From positions 434,001 to 498,000 of the forward strand of contig NZ_CBDDGH010000006.1 of the NCBI RefSeq assembly GCF_965227725.1: a stretch of DNA of 64,000 nucleotides, given 5' to 3'. The notes under the pieces are model-generated. The model was not told the DNA's origin. It was given only the letters and a program-made list of their open reading frames with translations, and did not search any database. Of this stretch, positions 38,909 through 45,279 are shown piece after piece. Position 1 is the stretch's first letter, and every line of letters starts with the position of its first letter. This DNA comes from Shimia sp965227725. Its GTDB lineage: Bacteria > Pseudomonadota > Alphaproteobacteria > Rhodobacterales > Rhodobacteraceae. The position numbers and the translations under genes are program-made.

Positions 38909-39847
38909 ATGGAAGAGAAAAGCTTCAGCATCCTTGATCCGTTTTCCTCAGTTGATCTGGGCATTGCGGAATCCGCCGATGGCGTCAAACAATGGGCGAT
39001 TGCAAATCGCGGCATCATCCAGCCTATTAAAAACATCTTCAATGAAATGATCGTTGGCATCGATACCACGCTGAACGCGGTGCCTCCAACGATCATGTTG
39101 GTTTTGATGGTATTAATTGCCTGGCAAGCAGCTGGTCACCGTGTGGCTATTTTGGTTGGAGTCAGCATGTTCTGCCTCGGATTCCTTGCGCCAAATGCAT
39201 GGGGCCTTGCGATGACCACATTGGCAATCGTGGTGAGCTCAGTGCTGCTGTGTTTTTTGATCGGTCTGCCCCTTGGGGTCTTGGCGGGCAAAAATGACCG
39301 ATTTGAAGCCACCATTCGCCCCGTACTTGATACGATGCAGACCATACCGGCCTTTGTGTATTTGGTTCCCGTAGTGATGCTGATCGGTATCGGCAACGTT
39401 TCAGGCGTGATTGTAACAATTATTTTCGCATTGCCGCCACTCGTGCGCCTGACCTCGCTGGGCATTCGCGGTGTGAACCCGTCTGTTGTCGAAGCGGCGA
39501 AGGCTTTTGGTGCCAACCCAAGGCAAATCTTGCTTAAAGTTGAGCTGCCGCTCGCCACACCGACCATTCTGGCCGGTGTGAACCAAACAATCATGCTCTC
39601 ACTTTCGATGGTTGTGATTGCCTCTATGATCTCCGTGAAGGGGCTCGGTAACGAAGTTCTCCGAGCGATGGGGCGGTTAGACGCGGGAAAGGCTCTCGTT
39701 GGGGGGCTCGGCATCGTCATTCTTGCAATCGTTTTGGACCGGATCACCCAAGGAATGGGGCAATCTGGCCGCGAACGCGGGCATCGTCACTGGTGGCAAG
39801 GCGGCCCAGTCGGACTGATATTGCGAACCACAGGAAAGATAAAATAA
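38909..39847 (+). CDS. Betaine/proline-type ABC transporter permease (ProW/OpuAB family)
   Basis: 312 residues, about seven hydrophobic segments. The inner-membrane permease motif with the EAA loop is readable as VVEAAKAFGANPRQILLKVELPLATP near residue 195. The N-terminal cytoplasmic tail (about 50 residues) precedes the first membrane segment (TIMLVLMVLIAWQAAGH), as in ProW. It begins ten bases after the ATPase stop, with GAGGAGATC before the ATG, and is followed 20 bases later by the binding-protein gene. The three form a quaternary-amine importer. With MttB and catabolic enzymes alongside, uptake for growth rather than osmoprotection is likely. Confidence 0.92.
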   Translation: MEEKSFSILDPFSSVDLGIAESADGVKQWAIANRGIIQPIKNIFNEMIVGIDTTLNAVPPTIMLVLMVLIAWQAAGHRVAILVGVSMFCLGFLAPNAWGLAMTTLAIVVSSVLLCFLIGLPLGVLAGKNDRFEATIRPVLDTMQTIPAFVYLVPVVMLIGIGNVSGVIVTIIFALPPLVRLTSLGIRGVNPSVVEAAKAFGANPRQILLKVELPLATPTILAGVNQTIMLSLSMVVIASMISVKGLGNEVLRAMGRLDAGKALVGGLGIVILAIVLDRITQGMGQSGRERGHRHWWQGGPVGLILRTTGKIK

Positions 39848-39867
39848 TCCAACAGAGGAGCAACTCC

Positions 39868-40827
39868 ATGAAAAAAACAACAGCAATCGCCTCATTGCTT
39901 GCAGCGACCCTAGTGGGCGGCGCAGCAATTGCGGATAGTATGCCAGGAAAAGGCGTCGACGTTCGCCCGATTATGGCACCATCTCTGGAGGAAACCTTCC
40001 AGCACCGCATTTTATTCCGTGCGCTTGAGGACCTTGGGTACAAGGTGGCTGAACCACAAGAGGTTGAATATCAAACCATTCACCTTGCACTGGGTACTGG
40101 GGATGGCGATTTTACGGCCGTTCACTGGAACGCACTGCACCATAACTTCTTTGAAGAATCTGGCGGAGACGCGGTTCTGGAGAAAGTCGGCACCCTGGTT
40201 GACGGGGCATTGCAAGGCTATCTGATCAACAAGTCGGCCTATGACGCGGGCGTTCAAAACCTTGGTGACCTGAAGGATCCGGAAATCGCGAAATTGTTTG
40301 ACGCTGATGGCGACGGAACCGCCGATCTTGCTGGCTGTGTTCCGGGTTGGGGCTGTGAACGCGTCATTGAGCACCAACTTACGGAATTCGGCCCGCGCGA
40401 TACGGTTTCACATAACCAAGGAGCATATAACGCTATTATCGCCGACACTATTGCGCGCAGCAGCGCTGGAGAAAACATCCTGTATTACACATGGACACCT
40501 TACTGGGTATCCGGTGCGTTGGTGCCAGGCGTAGACGTTGAATGGCTGGCGGTGCCCTACAGCTCCCTGCCTGATGGCGCGACGGCAAACACGGAATTCG
40601 AAGGCAAGGACCTTGGGTTTGCTGTGGACAGTATTCGCGTCGTGGCAACTGACGACTTTCTAAACGCGAATCCAGCAGCCGCGAAACTGTTCGAACTGGC
40701 GAAGATTTCCATCAATGATATCTCCGCTCAGAACAAGTTTATCTCAGAAGGCCAAGATAGCTCTGATGATATCGACGCGCACGTGGGTCAGTGGATTTCT
40801 GACAACCAAGCGGACTATGATTCTTGA
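39868..40827 (+). CDS. Periplasmic substrate-binding protein of a betaine/proline ABC transporter (ProX/OpuAC family)
   Basis: 319 residues from the ATG at 39868, which has AGAGGAG seven bases upstream. An earlier in-frame ATG at 39793 lies inside the permease gene and is rejected. A clear Sec signal peptide (MKKTTAIASLLAATLVGGAAIADS) is predicted to be cut after AIA or IAD. The mature protein has the OpuAC fold. Aromatic residues that could form a cation-pi cage for a quaternary ammonium group occur in VHWNALHHNFF, YYTWTPYWVSG and VEWLAVPYS. Two Cys (AGCVPGWGC) could form a disulfide, as in ProX. It closes the transporter operon, and a hairpin follows at 40877-40900. Confidence 0.93.
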   Translation: MKKTTAIASLLAATLVGGAAIADSMPGKGVDVRPIMAPSLEETFQHRILFRALEDLGYKVAEPQEVEYQTIHLALGTGDGDFTAVHWNALHHNFFEESGGDAVLEKVGTLVDGALQGYLINKSAYDAGVQNLGDLKDPEIAKLFDADGDGTADLAGCVPGWGCERVIEHQLTEFGPRDTVSHNQGAYNAIIADTIARSSAGENILYYTWTPYWVSGALVPGVDVEWLAVPYSSLPDGATANTEFEGKDLGFAVDSIRVVATDDFLNANPAAAKLFELAKISINDISAQNKFISEGQDSSDDIDAHVGQWISDNQADYDS

Positions 40828-40876
40828 CTCGAGGCGGCACGCGCGGCGGCAAATTGAACTTTCTCAAATCTGAAGT

Positions 40877-40900
40877 GCGAAGTGGCGCTTGCCTCTTCGC
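40877..40900 (+). terminator. Candidate terminator after the transporter operon
   Basis: GCGAAG-T-GGC-GCTT-GCC-T-CTTCGC folds as a nine-pair stem with one T-T mismatch and a four-base loop, then CCTTTG. It lies 49 bases after the binding-protein stop and just before the regulator gene. The T tract is short, so efficiency is uncertain. Confidence 0.45.
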
Positions 40901-40924
40901 CCTTTGACTTGCGGACAAGCAACG

Positions 40925-41863
40925 ATGACGAAACACATTGTTTTCTTGATGGTCGAAGACTTTGCAAATCTTGCGTTCTCATGTGCTGTAGAACCGCTAC
41001 GCATTGCGAATATGATAAGTGGCAAAGACCTCTACAACTGGACGCTCCTATCTGAAAACGGAAAAACCGTTACATGCTCTGGTGGCATAGTTATGCAAGT
41101 TGACGGTGGCTTTGATCACGCTCCGAAGTGTGATCAGGTTTTTGTGCTATCGGGCTCCAACATGCAGAAACATACCTCCACAAACTTGATAAAAGCACTC
41201 CGTGAGCAGCGCGCGAAGGGCCATCCGATTGGCGCCTTATGCTCTGGCGCTTGGATACTCGCGGAGGCTGGGTTTCTGGACGGGATGCAGGCAGCCATAC
41301 ATTGGGACTTTCATGACGCATTTATGGAGAAATTTCCCGAAGTGAACCTGGTGCGCAACGTCTTTGTGGCGGACGAAAAATACATCACTGCGTCAGGAGG
41401 CACGGCCACTGCCGATCTCATGTTACATAAAGTGGAAACGGACCATGGCAGCGGTCTTGCGATGGATGTGGCGGACCAAATGGTTTATTCTGGCGCACGG
41501 AATGCGTCTGCGGAGCAACGTGTTTCGCTTCAGGCCCGCAACGGTATGCGCAACCGCCATCTGGCCAAAGCCCTACAAATCATGCAGGACACCCTGGAAA
41601 ACCCCATATCACCTGCAGATATTGCAAAGGACCTTGGGATATCCTCGCGTCAGCTGGAACGGCTCTTTGGTCGCTATCTAAACTCATCCCCCAAGCGGTA
41701 TCATCTGGAAATGCGGCTTGAGCGCGCGCGGCATTTACTGATGCAAACCGAAGCCTCTGTGATTGATGTGGCGTTGGCTTGCGGTTTTGAAAGCCCAGGA
41801 CATTTCTCTCGGGTCTATCGCATAGCCTACGGTGTCAGCCCGTCGATGCAACGCTACAAGTAA
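40925..41863 (+). CDS. GlxA/GbdR-type AraC-family transcriptional regulator
   Basis: 312 residues from the ATG at 40925. An earlier in-frame ATG at 40889 is possible but adds residues outside the family domain. The N-terminal DJ-1/PfpI-like class I amidotransferase domain (residues about 1-190) contains GALCSGAWILAEAGFLDG, with the Cys nucleophile-elbow position retained. The C-terminal AraC domain has two helix-turn-helix motifs, the second reading ACGFESPGHFSRVYR. Regulators of this architecture control glycine betaine, carnitine and arginine catabolism in proteobacteria (GbdR, CdhR, ArgR). It sits between the betaine transporter and MttB and is probably their activator. The inducer is inferred to be a methylated amine. 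Confidence 0.9.
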   Translation: MTKHIVFLMVEDFANLAFSCAVEPLRIANMISGKDLYNWTLLSENGKTVTCSGGIVMQVDGGFDHAPKCDQVFVLSGSNMQKHTSTNLIKALREQRAKGHPIGALCSGAWILAEAGFLDGMQAAIHWDFHDAFMEKFPEVNLVRNVFVADEKYITASGGTATADLMLHKVETDHGSGLAMDVADQMVYSGARNASAEQRVSLQARNGMRNRHLAKALQIMQDTLENPISPADIAKDLGISSRQLERLFGRYLNSSPKRYHLEMRLERARHLLMQTEASVIDVALACGFESPGHFSRVYRIAYGVSPSMQRYK

Positions 41864-41962
41864 GCCCTCTCCTCGATAGTGTCGGTTTCTGCAAGGACTC
41901 TTCGCCCTTCAGCACGAACAAGAGGGGGAAATCCGCGACTCTCCCTCTAAAGGAGACCATGA

Positions 41963-43516
41963 ATGACCCAGAAAACAGCTATGCGCACTCGTGCCGGTGG
42001 TCGCTCCGCTCGCCGAGCCGTCCGCACCGCCATGAATTTTGACATGCTTCCCGGACTGACCAATAGGCTGCCTCTTTGTGAAGTCATGGATGGTACGCAG
42101 GTTGAACGCATCCACAATGCCTCAATGGACATTTTGGAAAACGTCGGCATCCAATTCCGCGATCCGATTGCGCTGGAAGACTGGAAAAAGGCCGGCGCCA
42201 AAGTTGTCGATGAGATGGTGTATCTGGATCGCAACCTAGTGATGGACCTGATCGCGACCATTCCGTCCGAATTCACCTACCACGCCAGGAATCCGCAAAA
42301 CAACGTTAAGCTCGGTGGTCGGAGCTCGGTTTTTGTGCCAATGACTGGCGCACCGTTCATCCGTGACCTTGGCGACGTGCGCCGTAATCCAACTCTGGAT
42401 GATCTGGCGACCTTCCATAAACTTAGCCACATGATGCCCGCGCTGAACAGCTCAGCGCACCATATCGTGGAGCCTTATGACCATCCGATCAGCCAGCGTC
42501 ATCTGCGTATAACCTATTCTTCAATGAAGTATTCAGACAAAATGTTCATGGGCATGACGACAAGCCCAAAGAATGCCGAAGACGTCATGGACATGTGCGC
42601 GATCTTGTTCGGTGAGGACTTCATGGAAGAGCACGCCGTCACGACCGGTAATTGCAACGGTAATTCACCTCTGGTTTGGGACGAAACCATGCTGGGAGCG
42701 ATGCGCGCTTTTTGTAAACGCAAACAACCTGTTTTGTGCTCGCCTTTTGTTTTAGGTGGTGCAAATACTCCAGCTTCTGTACCTGCCACCGTTGCTCAAC
42801 TGAACGCAGAAGCTCTTAGCGCTCTGGCTTACACTCAGGTTATCCGTGAGGGTGCTCCTGCAATTTATGGTCACTATTTGTCCACCGTCAGCATGAAATC
42901 CGGAGCTCCAATGGCTGGCACCCCAGAAATCAGCCTGATGAACTTCATGATTGGTCAAATGGCACGCTTTTACGAGGTGCCTTGGCGAACATCCAATACA
43001 CTGGGCGGCGCGAAAACCTTCGACGCGCAGGCTGGTTACGAAAGCAGCACAACGCTTTCGGCTGTCATGCACGCCGGGGCAAACTATATTTGGCATTCGG
43101 CGGGCTGGAACGAAGCTGGCATGCACTGTTCAATCGCAAAGTTTGTTGTCGACGCAGAACAATGCGCGATGGCTTATCGTATGGCTGAAGGTCCGAAATG
43201 GCATGACTTTGATCAAGCTGTGGCAGCTGTGTCTGACGTGGGACCCGGTGGTCACTATCTTGGCCATGAACACACACAAGAGAATTTCCAAACGGCATTC
43301 TTTATGCCGGAGCTTTTTGATAACAATTCTATCGAGCAATGGGCAGCAGAAGGATCGGTGGAAATCACCGAACGGGCATTGCAGCATGCTCGAAGGTTGC
43401 TAGGTGAGTACCAAGAACCGCAGTTGGATCCCGGAAAAAATGAAGAGCTTCTGGACTATATCGCTAGACGTGAACGGGAAATACCGGCCGCGGCTGAGTT
43501 GAATCAGGAGTTCTAG
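41963..43516 (+). CDS. MttB-family (non-pyrrolysine) methylamine:corrinoid methyltransferase
   Basis: 517 residues. It is a trimethylamine-methyltransferase-like TIM barrel with family segments RIHNASMDILENVGI, VTTGNCNGNSPLVWD and GHYLGHEHTQENFQTAFF. There is no in-frame stop, so it belongs to the non-pyrrolysine branch. Studied members demethylate quaternary amines such as glycine betaine, proline betaine and carnitine onto a corrinoid protein. AGGAG at 41951-41955, seven bases upstream, fixes the start at 41963 over an out-of-frame ATG at 41959. The N-terminus has a short Arg-rich stretch (RTRAGGRSARRAVR) common in roseobacter homologues. No corrinoid protein or methyl-cobamide:tetrahydrofolate methyltransferase gene is in the window, so partners must be elsewhere. 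It probably catalyses the first demethylation of the imported betaine. Confidence 0.9.
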   Translation: MTQKTAMRTRAGGRSARRAVRTAMNFDMLPGLTNRLPLCEVMDGTQVERIHNASMDILENVGIQFRDPIALEDWKKAGAKVVDEMVYLDRNLVMDLIATIPSEFTYHARNPQNNVKLGGRSSVFVPMTGAPFIRDLGDVRRNPTLDDLATFHKLSHMMPALNSSAHHIVEPYDHPISQRHLRITYSSMKYSDKMFMGMTTSPKNAEDVMDMCAILFGEDFMEEHAVTTGNCNGNSPLVWDETMLGAMRAFCKRKQPVLCSPFVLGGANTPASVPATVAQLNAEALSALAYTQVIREGAPAIYGHYLSTVSMKSGAPMAGTPEISLMNFMIGQMARFYEVPWRTSNTLGGAKTFDAQAGYESSTTLSAVMHAGANYIWHSAGWNEAGMHCSIAKFVVDAEQCAMAYRMAEGPKWHDFDQAVAAVSDVGPGGHYLGHEHTQENFQTAFFMPELFDNNSIEQWAAEGSVEITERALQHARRLLGEYQEPQLDPGKNEELLDYIARREREIPAAAELNQEF

Positions 43517-43721
43517 ACCCGACGTCTGAAATTTCTGAACTGCGTCAGGTTTATCCGTGGCGCCATGTAGCATCTCAAATTGCTAGAATTGCGCAGTAGC
43601 TGAGTAGGCGTTTTGCGTCACGCTATGAATGTCTGCTTGGCGGTCGGGTTACTTAAGTTGACCTGAGCCCCTGGATCTCCTCCAGTTTAGTGTAGAGTCC
43701 GCCCAACTTAAGGACGGACAA

Positions 43722-43985
43722 ATGAAGACGAGATTCACTGACGAGCAGATTATTCAGATGATCAAGGAACAGGAAGCAGGCGAGAAGACGGCTGACGTGT
43801 GCAGGCGCTATGGGATCAGCCAAGGCACCTTCTACAAATACAAGTCGAAGTATGGCGGCATGGAGCCGTCAGATGCCAAGAAGCTGCGTGCGCTGGAAGC
43901 CGAGAACGCAAAGCTGAAGAAGCTGTTGGCTGAACAGATGCTCGACAATGCAATGCTGCGGGATGTGAACTCAAAAAAGTGGTGA
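43722..43985 (+). CDS. IS3-family transposase OrfA
   Basis: 87 residues. It has an N-terminal HTH_Tnp_1 helix-turn-helix (TDEQIIQMIKEQEAGEKTAD, then VCRRYGISQGTFYKYKSKYG), followed by a leucine-zipper-like coiled coil (LRALEAENAKLKKLLAEQML) that mediates multimerisation with the transframe product. It ends in SKKW-stop after the slippery sequence at 43973-43979. It overlaps OrfB by seven bases in the -1 frame. Confidence 0.94.
   Translation: MKTRFTDEQIIQMIKEQEAGEKTADVCRRYGISQGTFYKYKSKYGGMEPSDAKKLRALEAENAKLKKLLAEQMLDNAMLRDVNSKKW
43973..43979 (+). promoter_or_regulatory. Programmed -1 frameshift site (A6G)
   Basis: The heptamer A AAA AAG is in exact register with the OrfA frame (TCA AAA AAG TGG TGA). 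A -1 slip on it enters the OrfB frame at GTG GTG ACG. This is the classical IS3-family arrangement for making the OrfAB transposase. Confidence 0.85.
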
Positions 43986-44818
43986 CGCCCGATGCCAAGC
44001 GGAAGGCGGTTGCCCATCTGGTGGAGGTTCATCAGGTGAGCCAGCGTCGGGCGTGTTCTGCTCTGGATGTGGATCGGTCGACGGTGCGGTATAAGTCCCG
44101 TCGGGCCGAAGACGCGGATTTGCGTGATGCGATCAAGCGGGTTTCGCAAGAGCGCCGCCGGTTCGGGTATCGCCGCATCCATGTCATGGTCCAGCGTGAA
44201 GGCTTCGAGGTGAACCACAAGAAGCTGAGACGTATCTATCGTGAAGAGAAGCTCCAAGTGCGCCGCAGGGGCGGCCGGAAGTGCGCTTTGGGCACCAGAA
44301 GACCGATGGCAGTTCCGGATGGCCTCAACCAACGCTGGTCTCTCGACTTCGTGTCAGATGCCTTCACCGATGGGCGAAGGTTCCGCATTCTTGCGATTGT
44401 GGATGATCACACCCGCGAGAACTTGGCGCTGGTAGCCGACACTTCCCTATCAGGTCTGCGCGTCACGCGGGAGCTGAACCGGGTCATCGCTGAACGCGGA
44501 ATGCCGGGAACGATTGTCTCTGACAATGGCACCGAGTTCACCAGCATGGCCATCCTGCGGTGGGTTCAGGAGACCGGGATCGACTGGCACTACATCACGC
44601 CGGGAAAACCAACCCAAAACGCATTCATCGAAAGCTTCAACGGAAAGCTGCGTGACGAATGCCTGAATGAAACCCTCTTCAGCTCACTGGCCGAGGCCCG
44701 TGAAACGCTGGAAGCATGGCAGGAGGATTACAATTACCAAAGACCACATTCCGCGTTAGGCAACCTGACACCGATGGAATTTGCAGAAAAAATGAACATG
44801 GACAAACTGGCCGTATAA
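43979..44818 (+). CDS. IS3-family transposase OrfB (rve integrase core)
   Basis: 279 residues in the -1 frame relative to OrfA. An HTH_21 segment (RRFGYRRIHVMVQREGFEVN) is followed by the rve DDE core: Asp in RWSLDFVSDAF, Asp in TIVSDNGTEFTS and Glu in NAFIESFNGKLRDECL, then YNYQRPHSALG. All three catalytic acids are present and the frame is open, so the element is probably functional. The sequence resembles the IS407/IS51 group. The protein is probably made mainly as an OrfAB fusion by frameshifting at 43973-43979. The GTG at 43979 is only the formal start. Confidence 0.95.
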   Translation: MVTPDAKRKAVAHLVEVHQVSQRRACSALDVDRSTVRYKSRRAEDADLRDAIKRVSQERRRFGYRRIHVMVQREGFEVNHKKLRRIYREEKLQVRRRGGRKCALGTRRPMAVPDGLNQRWSLDFVSDAFTDGRRFRILAIVDDHTRENLALVADTSLSGLRVTRELNRVIAERGMPGTIVSDNGTEFTSMAILRWVQETGIDWHYITPGKPTQNAFIESFNGKLRDECLNETLFSSLAEARETLEAWQEDYNYQRPHSALGNLTPMEFAEKMNMDKLAV

Positions 44819-44878
44819 GGTCATCAAACCAAACCCAAGGACTCTCCGCGAGGTGGAGGAAACTTGGGGCTCAGGTCA

Positions 44879-45047
44879 ATGGGAATACTCTACCGTAGCC
44901 TTCAATGGTTATGTTTCCATTGTCTTGTTGGATGTTGAACCCATCAAAAAGCTGATCACCTGACATGAGGTTCTGAGCTTTCGCCATATCGGACAGACCC
45001 AACATCACCGTTAGAATTGCAAAAACCGAGTGTAGAGAACGTGCCAT
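44879..45047 (-). pseudogene. Small secreted protein gene cut by the IS3 element
   Basis: From the ATG at 45047, with GGGAG five bases upstream, the minus strand encodes a typical signal peptide (MARSLHSVFAILTVMLGL, then SDMAKA before QNLMSG). About 30 mature residues follow, ending at GYGRVFP, where the IS right end begins. The frame then closes within a few codons inside the element. The good start and export signal argue that it was a real gene. No continuation is found on the far side of the IS, in line with the missing target duplication. The family is not recognised. Confidence 0.6.
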
Positions 45048-45223
45048 AATAACTCCCACAATGTCTCATAAGCGTAGGTGTGTTTTGGATTCCGATCAAC
45101 TCTTGCAGAAGCGTAGCATTTCTCAGTACGTAGGTTGATTTCAAAGTTCCCGTCCGTTGAACGCATTCGAGCGGGACGAAAGAGTGTTCCATACCAAGCA
45201 CAAAAATCCCCTGCCAAAACCTA

Positions 45224-45254
45224 TGCGTCAAAAACGGTCGTTTTTGTCCAAGAT
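45224..45254. repeat. Left copy of a 31-bp direct repeat (candidate att site)
   Basis: This matches 50778-50808 at 27 of 31 positions, including 17 identical bases in a row (AACGGTCGTTTTTGTCC, 45233-45249). Inside it, CAAAAACG and CGTTTTTG form 8-bp inverted arms around GT, as in a tyrosine-recombinase core site. It lies just past the 3' end of the PPR-like gene. It could alternatively be a weak terminator. Confidence 0.5.
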
Positions 45255-45279
45255 CATCACACTTGGATGGAGCGCATGA

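Larger units (their letters stand above)
43659..44878 (+). mobile_element. IS3-family element, intact (1,220 bp)
   Basis: Terminal inverted repeats are clear: TGACCTGAGCCCC at 43659-43671 matches the complement of GGGGCTCAGGTCA at 44866-44878, with further imperfect pairing inward (CCTCC, AGAGTCC). Two overlapping genes fill it, with an A6G slippery site between them. The flanks are AAGT on the left and ATGG on the right, so no target duplication is visible. That suggests a deletion or recombination next to the element after insertion. Confidence 0.9.

Noticed and set aside
41963..43516. MttB as a pyrrolysine enzyme
   Set aside because: The frame has no internal TAG and no pyl genes are in the window.
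45011..45217. 68-residue minus-strand frame
   Set aside because: It overlaps the better supported signal-peptide gene start and its Shine-Dalgarno region in another frame. Composition is plausible, but there is no start signal or motif.
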